Positions 55,267 to 64,000 of a DNA stretch of 64,000 nucleotides are shown here, in pieces (the first letter of the stretch is position 1; each line of letters begins with the position of its first letter). Where the stretch lies: NCBI GenBank assembly GCA_015179045.1, contig WHUZ01000039.1, forward strand, positions 62,001 through 126,000. Reading direction: 5' to 3'. A model generated the notes under the pieces. The model did not search any database and was not told where the DNA came from. It was given only the letters and a program-made list of their open reading frames with translations. Position numbers and translations under genes: made by a program. The DNA is from Kalaharituber pfeilii (taxonomy: Eukaryota > Ascomycota > Pezizomycetes > Pezizales > Pezizaceae).

Positions 55267-55717
55267 AGCACGCGAGAGAAGACAGAGCAAAGGAAAGGAA
55301 CAGATTAGGACTAAGCTACAGACCCCTCCAGAGGCTGGGCAACAGAGTGGGGACTCTCGCCGGCCTGCTAGGAGGCAAAGGATTGCGAGGCTGGCGATAC
55401 ACGATAGGCAAAGCGGTTAGACCAGAATGCAGATGGTGCGGGGAGGAGGAGGAGACGACGTTGCACATTTGGGAAAGGTGCCGGGTGTGGAAAAGGGAAT
55501 GGCCTGGAGGACGAGACGCACTCATTAGCCCCCAGAAAGGGGGAGAAGGGGAAGGAGATCGACTCATAGCACTGATGGACTGGGCGGAACGTTAAATGTG
55601 GGGATGGGCAGGAACATTTTTATCTTTCATTTTCTACTCCTCATATTTCTCATGTACCTAATCTTACCATAGCCCACAGGGCGGCATGTTAGTAATTATA
55701 TAATAAAAAAAAAAAAA
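55267..55717 (+). mobile_element. LINE family A 3' fragment
   Basis: TSD AAGCTTTTCGCTT at 55254-55266 and 55718-55730. Encodes the ORF2 end (GTLAGLLGGKGLRGWRYTIG, the zinc-like CRWCGEEEETTLHIWERC, LIALMDWAER stop at 55595), 3' UTR, a tail variant (CATAGCCCACAGGGCGGCAT) and poly-A. Confidence 0.93.
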
Positions 55718-55854
55718 AAGCTTTTCGCTTCGTCATATGAATAACAAGGCATGTAATAAGAGGGAAAAAAAGTCTCATGATGACCTAGCTGTCCTAAATA
55801 TACATAGGATATTGGATTGGCGTGCAAGTATGAGTGACTCCTGTCTAAACAGTA

Positions 55855-55904
55855 GCTTTTTTTTTTTTTTTCTTTTTTCCTCCCTACGAGCCTATGGCAG
55901 GGAG
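55855..55904 (-). mobile_element. 50-bp LINE-type micro-insertion, diverged tail
   Basis: TSD AAACAGTA at 55847-55854 and 55905-55912. The sense strand of the insert is CTCCCTGCCATAGGCTCGTA GGGAGG plus an A-rich tail. CTCCC and GGGAG could pair, so it keeps a terminal hairpin but differs from both main families. Confidence 0.75.
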
Positions 55905-56090
55905 AAACAGTACCTTGCGAGGTATCATTCGGTGCCCCAAGCGAATTGTAGTAACGGCGCGCGGCCGTACAAATTTAACCAGTGTTTATCTACTGACACC
56001 TCCAGCGACACAGTACCTTTGCAGGTAAGCCGCCAGTCAGCACGAGCGCAGATTGAGATGGCCGCTTAACGTTCGCCACAGGCATGGCCG

Positions 56091-56533
56091 GCAGAAGCCA
56101 GGGCCAGAATGGCGAAAGAGCGGGGCATGTCAAGACACTAGCAGATCACCTTGGGAGGGAAAGGGCTAAGAGCATGGAAGGCGAAAATACGCAAGGCAGA
56201 CAGCCCGGAGTGTCGCTGGTGCGGGAGAGAGGAAGAATCCACTGCCCACCTGCTGGAGAAGTGTGAGATCTGGATGAGGAGGTGGCAAAGGGCCAAGGAG
56301 AAGTTGATAAGCCCGCCCAAGAGGGAGGGAGGAGAAGGGGACATCTTTGCAGAGATTCTGGCGTGGGTAGAGGAAAGCGAGCGGCTCGTCTAGATCATAT
56401 CATGCTTTCTGTTATCTTATTCCGTTAGTCTATTTTCCCGTCTTTTCATCTTCCTGTTTTTATCTCCTATGTCTAATTTCGTCAAGCCCCCAGGGCGGCA
56501 TACGAGTAATGATGTAAAAAAAAAAAAAAGGGA
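56091..56533 (+). mobile_element. LINE family A 3' fragment
   Basis: Likely TSD CATGGCCG at 56083-56090 and 56534-56541. Encodes the ORF2 end (LGGKGLRAWKAKIRKADSPE, CRWCGREEESTAHLLEKC, ILAWVEESERLV stop at 56393), 3' UTR, a tail lacking part of the left stem (AAGCCCCCAGGGCGGC) and poly-A. Confidence 0.88.
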
Positions 56534-56541
56534 CATGGCCG

Positions 56542-58389
56542 ATTGCGGGCAGTCTATCACAGATTTCTCGCACAACGATCTTTAATATACGAACCCCTGC
56601 AAACTCCTGCTGTTGTGTCAGATGATTATTAGAGTAGTACCTGGGATTGCGAGTGAAAATTGCCTTTATAGCGTTTTTGGAGAAATCAAACAGATTCTGG
56701 TAGAGTACATGAGGTGCTGAATTAACCTTATTTCCTTAGCTTCAACGGTTCCTAGACCTGGGAACTTATCCAATCTTGGCCAATTTAGCGTCTTGGGAGG
56801 GGCCTCGTTGTGTCAATCATAATGCCGGAAATCTTTCCACCCACGGTTTTTACTACGTAGTGCGATAAATACAAAGGCAACTGTTGATTATATAGAAGGT
56901 ATGTACCATAGCTCTACCGATGTTCAAGGACAAGTTTCAAGACGGCGCCTTTGATCCATGTTGGATGTCAGTCGTGAATACATAGCACCTTGCTCTTTGT
57001 CACCATTCTCAGCGTTTAATCCACCTTGACATTTTGCATCTGATATCTTTCCGCATCTTTGTCCCTTGCTACTGTTGTCTTGTACACGATTTTCAATTTG
57101 ACCGAGGGGTATTTAGGTCTTGGAGCTAGGCCATTTTAGAGCTACAAACAGGTCTGTGTTGAATCTCCCCGTATTTCTTGGTGGCGTACCAAGGTGCACC
57201 GTCTCCAGCAATGAGCCATTGTCATCCAAAGCCTCGTCAAGTCGATTCTCATTCATTAATCCCATCTCCCATGGCATGGCAATTATCAGTGTTTCCTATG
57301 GGTATCAAAGTTGATTTCCACATCCAGATTCATGTTCCCATTCTACTCTGTGCCATTTTGATCATTTCGCAGGAGTCAGGAAGCAAGTGGTGATCAATGT
57401 AGGTTGACTAGGGGGGTGGCAACCTTATTGGTTGGCAGGCATTGGTGTCGAGACAGGCAGTCGGTCGGTGGGTCAGGCGGCGGGGCTGGGTCACATCTCG
57501 GAACGTAGCTGAAGGGACCACATACACGTATATATGTATGCAACTAGTTACACTCTATGAAAAATCGTATTTCAAAATTTGCAGCATGCTGGTTTCAAAT
57601 ACATATTGGCAGAAAACTGCGGCGCCAACAGTCGGAAAATATTCACATACTTCAAGGTTGAATCCCCTAGCACAGTGTATGTTATACAAGTATCTACCGC
57701 CAACAGCCTTCTCATTTGCGCTCAAGTAAAGTACTCCTTAATACGACAAATGGGTTGTAATTTTCATGAGTCAAAGTAGCATTACGAATCAGCTTTGTTC
57801 ACTGTTGATGCTTGAGTGGCCTGAAAATGCGGGGTATCCAATCGTTGCACCAATTGCGACGATGTGCAACGTCATGACCGGATATAAGTCCAATCGCAGC
57901 ACACGTAAATAGATAGCGATAGCGGAAGCCAAATCACAGCGGAGGGGCAACATCTACAGAATGGCATCTGACTTGTCGATGTATTGGGTGAAAGTAGTTC
58001 AGTGAAACCGTTCCGTGCCACTTCTCCGTCAGGGTTGTAGTAATTGGTCGTTGCACAAAGCTCAGTGCTCCAAATGTGGTGCAGTTGGAAGTAGTACATT
58101 TGAGTCATATCATCATGCTCTCAGGAAGGATCAGCGAGCGAGAGGGAATTGAGCTGTTGCATGTTAGGTGTCAAACGTGTCATGTTGATCCAGGATTTTA
58201 TAAAAGTCTAGGTCTGCCGGTCGGAGAATTTCCCTCTCAAGCTGGTCGTCCTGGAGACTCTGGAAACAACTCCACCATCAAGTCAGGGCGCCAATTTATA
58301 AAACTCTGTTTCGATTCTTTTTCCGTCCAGGGTACTTGTTAATCCAGAGGTACTAGAACTGTCAACCTCCAAAACATTTTAGCATCAAA
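56542..58389. other. No gene recognised upstream of the membrane protein
   Basis: Several short plus frames (57120-57314, 57442-57729, 58076-58342) show no domain or convincing splicing. The right end should hold the promoter and 5' UTR of the gene at 58390. Confidence 0.35.
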
Positions 58390-59473
58390 ATGCTTACCGA
58401 TATCTCTACCGTATTCCGCAATCCCATAGTCCTCCGCAGCGCTCAACTTGCTCTATCCTTATTGCCAATTCTGACTTTCCTTTTCGTGGCAGCATGGGAG
58501 AATATTGACATCCTTGCTTCTTATAGGAAAGATAGGCAACCATTATGGTCGGAAGCACCATGGCAGTTATATGGTGGGTATCAATTTGATGGGGACCAGT
58601 ATAGAATTGTATGTCCTTCAACCTCATTACGGCTTGCTCTACACTGGAATCCAAAGCTGTTGCCTAGCAGAGTATGGTACTAGTAGGGGACGCTCAAGGT
58701 TTTCTGATTGTGATGCAAGAAAGTTATTAATGACTTTGCGACCAACAACAGTCATGGTTCGCTACGATCTACAGTACTTTGCTCCTCCTTGTCACTTGGT
58801 TCCCGCTTACCGCGGCCCTCACTCCCACCTTCGACCCCCTCTACCGCCTTTCTCTCATCCTCATCCTCATTGCCGATTCCACCTTCGCCTTTCTTTTCCT
58901 TGTCCCCGTATTCAAGTATGGGATTCCCATCATCCAATATCCCTGCGTCGGGAAAACAATTGTCTGGCCCGATTTTCCCGAGGATCCTGACTCCGCGTTC
59001 CGGGGCGAAAAAATTACATTTGGGTCGCGTGGTGGTGGTGATGACCAGCCAGTGATCCCAAAACCATATCCGCCAGGGGCATTCCCGCCGCCAACAGAGC
59101 CAATTTGGGGGAAGTATGAACCGCTAAAGATGGCACAGTGCGTTGAATTTAAGATCTTGATTATTATGGGGATGGTGCTAAGGTTAGTTCCTAATCCCTA
59201 TTTATAAACAGCACAAGCTAGTGATGGTGAATTGGAGGTTCACAGCTGGTCTTCGAGGTTATGGGTGTTGATAACTAATTCGCATATGTATGTAGCGTGT
59301 TCTTTGTCCTGAGCGCTATTTGGACTGCAAGGTTCCTGAAGGAGACTACGAAGGGGAAATATGCTGAGGATCGCCGAAATGGTGCACGATTTGAGGGCCA
59401 TGATGGGAACGCGGAGGAGAGGGCTGCGTTGCTTCAACCAGAAAGCCACCTGCCAGACCCAGGGTCGGACTAA
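58390..59473 (+). CDS. Four-helix membrane protein (MARVEL-like), 3 exons
   Basis: Exons by eye are 58390-58608, 58752-59182 and 59296-59473. They total 828 nt, giving 275 residues in phase. ATG gives MLTDISTVFRNPIVLRSAQL. Hydrophobic segments are QLALSLLPILTFLFVAAW (residues about 19-36), WFATIYSTLLLLVTWFPLTA (about 75-94), LSLILILIADSTFAFLFLVP (about 105-124) and FKILIIMGMVL..VFFVLSAIW (about 205-226). A proline-rich loop (FGSRGGGDDQPVIPKPYPPG) precedes the last helix. The tail is acidic and soluble (KYAEDRRNGARFEGHDGNAE). Introns have GTATGT/CAACAG and GTTAGT/TGTAG. The layout fits fungal MARVEL-domain plasma-membrane proteins, whose exact role is mostly unknown. There is no signal peptide beyond the first helix. 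Confidence 0.72.
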
Positions 59474-60080
59474 AGATATATAGAGAGCTTCACGATTAGA
59501 AAGCGAGTAGGAGTTGCAATAACCGTAATATTCCGGCTTAGGATCCTAATCGCTTGAAAGAATGGTATTCAATGCAAAAGGAATAAACTTAGGGTATCTC
59601 AACCAAACGCGCTAACGGGACGAACTGATTTTTCTTCTATGCTTGCTCGATTTTTATGGCCATGGTTAGTTGTGGTGGATTAAGTGGACATTGTTCAAAC
59701 CTCATGATGCAGCTTTCTTGTTTATTATTATTCTTAACTTTTCTTTTTTCTTTTCTTTTTTTTTTTTTTTTTTTTTTGCAGAGTTCATTTTTCCAACCTA
59801 CTTTTGCGGAAGTTGGGGGTAGGTGGAAGAGAGGGGAGGGAGTTGCACAACTTAAGCTTTTTTTTCCCCTTTTTTTCCCTTCTTGCTTTCTCCTAGTCTG
59901 CGGGAGAAATGAAAGTCCTCTAGACTTGGTACATGATCCAACATCGAAGCTACATACTCTCAAATAAAATAAAATAAAATGAAATCTACAGTGTATCTAT
60001 AATTTAATATCCAACTGCGATGGCTTTCTCAGTGCTCTCAATCTCCATCTCTGAAAAGCAAGAACTCTCTGCAGAAGAGC
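59474..60080. other. Flank with long T run, no gene
   Basis: No supported gene. A T-rich run at 59743-59777 and an AAAAT repeat near 59965-59985 are present. The ORFs across them are low-complexity. Confidence 0.4.
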
Positions 60081-60154
60081 TGTTAAAGCTTTTAAAAGCC
60101 CTGCCATAGCAAATAGCTACAAGCAGGAATACGTAATGTTAAGAAAAGAAAAAA
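60081..60154 (+). mobile_element. LINE family B micro-insertion, diverged (74 bp)
   Basis: TSD AGAAGAGC at 60073-60080 and 60155-60162. The tail reads CCCTGCCATAGCAAATAGCT ACAAGCAGGAATACGTAATG, then A-rich. The stem CCTGC/GCAGG is kept with a U-A pair where other copies have U-G. Confidence 0.75.
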
Positions 60155-61137
60155 AGAAGAGCCCTTATAAGCTTCCAAACTCATCTATCTAAAAATGATT
60201 GCTCGCTTTCTCCGCAATTCTGCTTCCTCAGTATTGCAAGATACCCTATGAGCTGAAGCAAGACATATTGTTATAGTGCACTATGGCTGCTTTATATAAT
60301 TCTACACAAAAAGAAACAAGACCTAAGCTGAACCTAAGTAAATGTCGGAGTAGCTGTACATAATACCAATGCTATTGCAGGTGCAGCCTGGGGTGGGTCG
60401 AACGGGACTAGTATCAAAACCCCACCAGTGATATACACGCTTAAGGCAATATCACCACTTTGAGTAATGAAACAAGAAGAAAAAAGAAATACTACTTGTC
60501 TATTACAAACTCAATACTTGCCACTACCAGTAATTCTTTGCTACCATGCCGCTCAACTCCCCCTCTTAGTAATTTGCGAGTGTCAACATATCTTTTTTAT
60601 TTACATTTTTATTTTATGTCACGTATATGCAGCTCTTCTATTTATGAAGGCGTCCACAAGTACTACAGAGTGCATTACCCTCTCCGCTCGCAAGCGACGC
60701 TTCTCGGTCGTCGCTTTGAACTCGCGTAGTAGGAATTCCAAACTGTGCAGGCATGAGGTCAAGCTTCCCAATATTGTATCATTTCGCATTTAATACTTAT
60801 TTCACAAACAATCATACAGCCGGGACGGCAGAGAGTAGAGGTCTTGATTTATATTTCCTTTACCTTTTGTAGTAGCCACTCTATTCGTAGTTCCTATCAT
60901 GGTCAGCAGGGCCGCATAAGAGTACTAATTTGAAAAAAAAAAAAAATTTCCATACATACAGTGCTGTGGGAGGGATCAACGGGGGAAGTTCAACGAAGGG
61001 GAACAAGAACAACGAAAAGGTAAAAGGACTAAAGAACGGGACGTAAGACGAAGACCGGTTTACTACATCTCAAGAACACGACGAAACAACTGTAAGACTG
61101 AACAGAATAACGATCTAGTTATACTGTGACCATCCAC

Positions 61138-61178
<41 letters not shown>
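61138..61178 (+). repeat. (GAT)n microsatellite
   Basis: Thirteen or so uninterrupted GAT units. The poly-Asp and poly-Ile frames across it are artefacts of the repeat. Confidence 0.97.
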
Positions 61179-63051
61179 GAGGAGGCCCCCTCCTCTCCCT
61201 CAAGAAATACCCGTAACCTTCTGGTACCCCCTTCCTTCTTTGGTAGTCTCCTCCCCGCAGGCCGTCACCCACTGTTGCATCTCAAGTGCCAAGATTCCCA
61301 CAGTGCCTAGCAGAAAGTCTTCCTAGTATGATTTTACTATGCAGCATCAGGGAAAGCTTTTACCACGTTGTTGCGAGACATGCAGCCGAGCGCACCTCCA
61401 CGCACTATTTCTCAGTATCATGATAAAAAAATCACAAAAAAATCAATAAGTTAGGAACAAAATTACAGAACAATAGTAGACCGCATGAATTGACATTGGA
61501 AATCTGAATTTTTTTTCAGAATTTAAAATTAAGCATTTTTAGTTTAATTATTCTATTTTTGCATTGAGGGTGCACTCGCTGCATGTCTCTCGACTCCGAG
61601 GTAAAGTGGTCCTCGTGCTTTCACTTTTGCTGCATAGTGAAACCATACACTTAGGAAGACTTTCTGCTAGCCACTGCAAATCGTACCTCGAATGTAATAA
61701 GCTGATGGTTAACTATCCTGAATTTACAACATATTGGAGATCATATACAAGCAAGAACCTGTAGATTTCAGTTTACGTAGGGCAGTTTGGTAGGTTATTT
61801 TTGGAAGTGAGGAGTATTTATGAGGATCATCAATCCAATCGTTAAGACATGCATAATTTCATGGCCATAAGTTTCAAGGTGATTAAGTATAGGTATAGGC
61901 CAAAGGAGTAGGATTGAAGGGCTATTATTTATCCAAACAAACTTCATGTTTATTATGCACATAATGAATACTACTGCGAGCAGCTGCACAATTTTGGGTT
62001 TCAATTCCATATAGCTTTGAATTCGATATTGATGAACTCTATACAGAATTGCATAGTTTATATGCCTTACGGTACAGTAGTTCACTACCTTCCTGGATAT
62101 TCAAGCAATACAGACATATTTACTACAGAGCTGTGCAAATTTTGTACTCAGTAATTTAACAACTATAATAGTATTTGTATTCTTAATATCTAGCACTTTT
62201 CCTTCTTCAATGATTGCGAGTACGAAAGAATCATAGCTTGTCATAAAGCTTAGCATTTATTTATATAGGACCCCATACAAAATGTTTATCGCTCGTAAAT
62301 AGACCGAATTGTCGAGTAGACCAGTCGTCTCACTCCCCAAATAAAACTTTTTTGCACTTATAGATGAAAAGTTTTCTACACTGATTATTGAGTGTTACAG
62401 TATCACTGATTTCTACTTTTTTTCTTTTCTGAAGTCACATAACTCTACATACAAGTTGCATGCCCGTAGTCATAGTGACAATAACTCTCTAACAGTCAAT
62501 AATTGCCATTTTCTGTTCTGCTACTCATGTATCTATTGGTTCCAAACACATTCACACTGTGTGGGATGATATAGTTCTGTCCTCTCCCAAAAAGAAATAT
62601 TACCTGAAAAGTTAATATCATCTAAATAGTATATATTGCCAGTAGACTTAGGCCGTTATGGAGCTTCGGAGGTAGGTGCATTGTAGCAATTTACCGATTT
62701 AAGAAATATCTCACCTGGCTGGTTAGGAAATGGCTTTCTAAAACTCTAATTACATCAGCCTCATTAGTAATAACTATTCCCAAGTGTTAAGGGTAACATG
62801 TGTCGCTGGTCCTGAGGCGGTAGTGCGAAGACGTGGGAGAGACCTATCCCTGACCAGCAGGCCCCCATAGGCAGCATGTGAGTCCGCAGGGGATAGCGAT
62901 CCGTACAGATACTCCTATATATCCCGACCGTACTATCGGCGGTCACCGGTAGTTCTACCTTTTGGTGCAACGGTTTGCGAAACGGTCGGTTGCAACCCGT
63001 AACACCAAGGCCCAGGTATATACTACTATACCGTCCAATTTAGCTTAATTG

Positions 63052-63175
63052 CGTGCAAACAGGTTGTGCAAACAGATTGTGCAAACAGATTGTGCAAACA
63101 GATTGTGCAAACAGATTGTGCAAACAGATTGTGCAAACAGATTGTGCAAACAGATTGTGCAAACAGATTGTGCAA
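63052..63175 (+). repeat. 13-bp tandem repeat
   Basis: About nine copies of GTGCAAACAGATT, the first with GG for GA and the last truncated. As 13 is not a multiple of 3 the frame rotates, so the ORFs through it are not a real gene. Confidence 0.97.
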
Positions 63176-64000
63176 TAGAAACATTACATATATATATGCC
63201 TTTTTTTAATGAGGAAAGTAACTGCGAATAAAAGTACTGATATGAGGGACATCTGTACACGGAGTGAATATCGCATCAACTTCAATACTCAAATCACAAC
63301 TAAAATAAATAGACAAACATAGTTTTGTATCAAATTATGATAAATTAGTGAATGAAAAAAAATATTTCGAAGCAATATCTACTTTTTATTTGATTTTTTG
63401 TAATAGTGATTTTAAAATTAAAGATAAGAAGTTTTATATGGGAACAGGTTAAAATATGTCCCACCTTTAGTAACTATTTAATATGGCATAGTACATGCTT
63501 CTCTAACCGGAAAGAGAAAGTAGCTAATTCAAAATATGTAGAGTACATCCCCTATGCATACTCCTTTTACCACTTCGTCTAATCTGGTACTTGTCTATCA
63601 TCTGTGAATGAAACTGCTTCATAACTTTTCACTATATGCTCAAACAATGATAATTTAATAGATGCAGAAGAAACAGAATATAATGCTAAAGGAAGAGTAT
63701 CTCGTGCAACCGATTTGAGCGGCCGATATGTGTGACCGATGCAACAGGTATACAAGTATATAAAGAGCATTATAGAGTAGAGGTTCAACTAGCATAGAGA
63801 GAGCAGCGAATACCAGTAGTGGGAGTGGTAGGGTGGTGGGAGCAAGTGAAAGAAAACCAAATCGCTGCGACAGTTTGTAAGAAGGGCATGGAACTACATA
63901 ACTAGTGCTTGTCATCGAAGCTTAGTCATCGAACCAAATGCATGTCCGCCCCACTCCGCGTACAGATATCTCCAACCATACTACATATTGAGGACCAGGT

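Larger units (their letters stand above)
60163..64000. other. AT-rich region without recognisable genes
   Basis: Only short frames. A decayed family-A-like tail (CAGGGCCGCATAAGAGTACT, then poly-A) lies at about 60908-60952. Two simple tandem arrays are listed separately. Confidence 0.4.

Noticed and set aside
61126..61326. Poly-aspartate protein frame
   Set aside because: Produced by the (GAT)n microsatellite.

Overview
The window reads as a repeat-choked stretch of a filamentous ascomycete (Pezizomycotina) genome. The evidence is short GT-AG introns (about 50-140 nt), a secreted fungal deuterolysin (M35) with a Kex2-type site, a cytosolic-type fungal aldehyde dehydrogenase, a HET (heterokaryon incompatibility) domain relic, Tad1-like LINEs with an RNase H domain, and Fot1/pogo, MULE and Copia elements. 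No bacterial-style operon, CRISPR array, rRNA or convincing tRNA was seen. Host genes that look real are few: an intact 10-exon aldehyde dehydrogenase (33120-35150, minus), a 3-exon four-helix membrane protein (58390-59473, plus) and a deuterolysin (22222-23712, plus) broken by one base in a T run. Broken host or host-like sequence: an ankyrin-repeat relic (5088-5743), a HET relic (about 48955-50206), a minus-strand gene carrying three retroelement insertions (26110-31772), and a degenerate gene at 46241-47264. Most of the rest is transposon. About 30 copies of two related LINE 3' ends are present. Family A tails read GCCATAGCCC-N3-GGGCGGC, then GTAATGATAT and poly-A. Family B tails read CCCTGCCATGGCGAACAGC..GCGGGG, then GTTATGTGATAT and poly-A. 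Many copies are flanked by 8-17 bp target-site duplications (TSDs) that can be read directly. Copies range from a 971-codon ORF2 (1239-4154) down to micro-insertions of 40-75 bp that hold only the terminal hairpin and the poly-A. Both families also have copies in which ORF1 runs straight into the 3' tail with no ORF2 (ORF1-only derivatives). Layout. 0-5 kb: ORF1-only LINE split by a family-B LINE, then a head-to-head second LINE. 5-6 kb: ankyrin relic. 6.6-9.7 kb: a LINE holding two MULE-type elements with the LINE segment between them inverted. 13.1-16.3 kb: autonomous MULE with 235-bp terminal inverted repeats (TIRs). 16.3-19 kb: LINE ends and a MULE relic. 22.2-23.7 kb: deuterolysin. 26.7-31.5 kb: Copia with apparently identical LTRs. 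33-35 kb: aldehyde dehydrogenase. 36.6-40 kb: LINE within LINE. 40.8-43.4 kb: Fot1/pogo inside a LINE tail. 47.3-48.2 kb: mariner relic. 49-52.7 kb: HET relic with a three-level LINE nest. 53-53.7 kb: TA-flanked MITE. 55-56.5 kb: LINE ends. 58.4-59.5 kb: membrane protein. 60-64 kb: AT-rich sequence with two simple tandem arrays. The long open ORF2 and the apparently identical Copia LTRs suggest recent transposition and no strong RIP-type mutation. Other copies show only scattered frameshifts and stops. Exon boundaries, TSDs and TIRs were read by eye.
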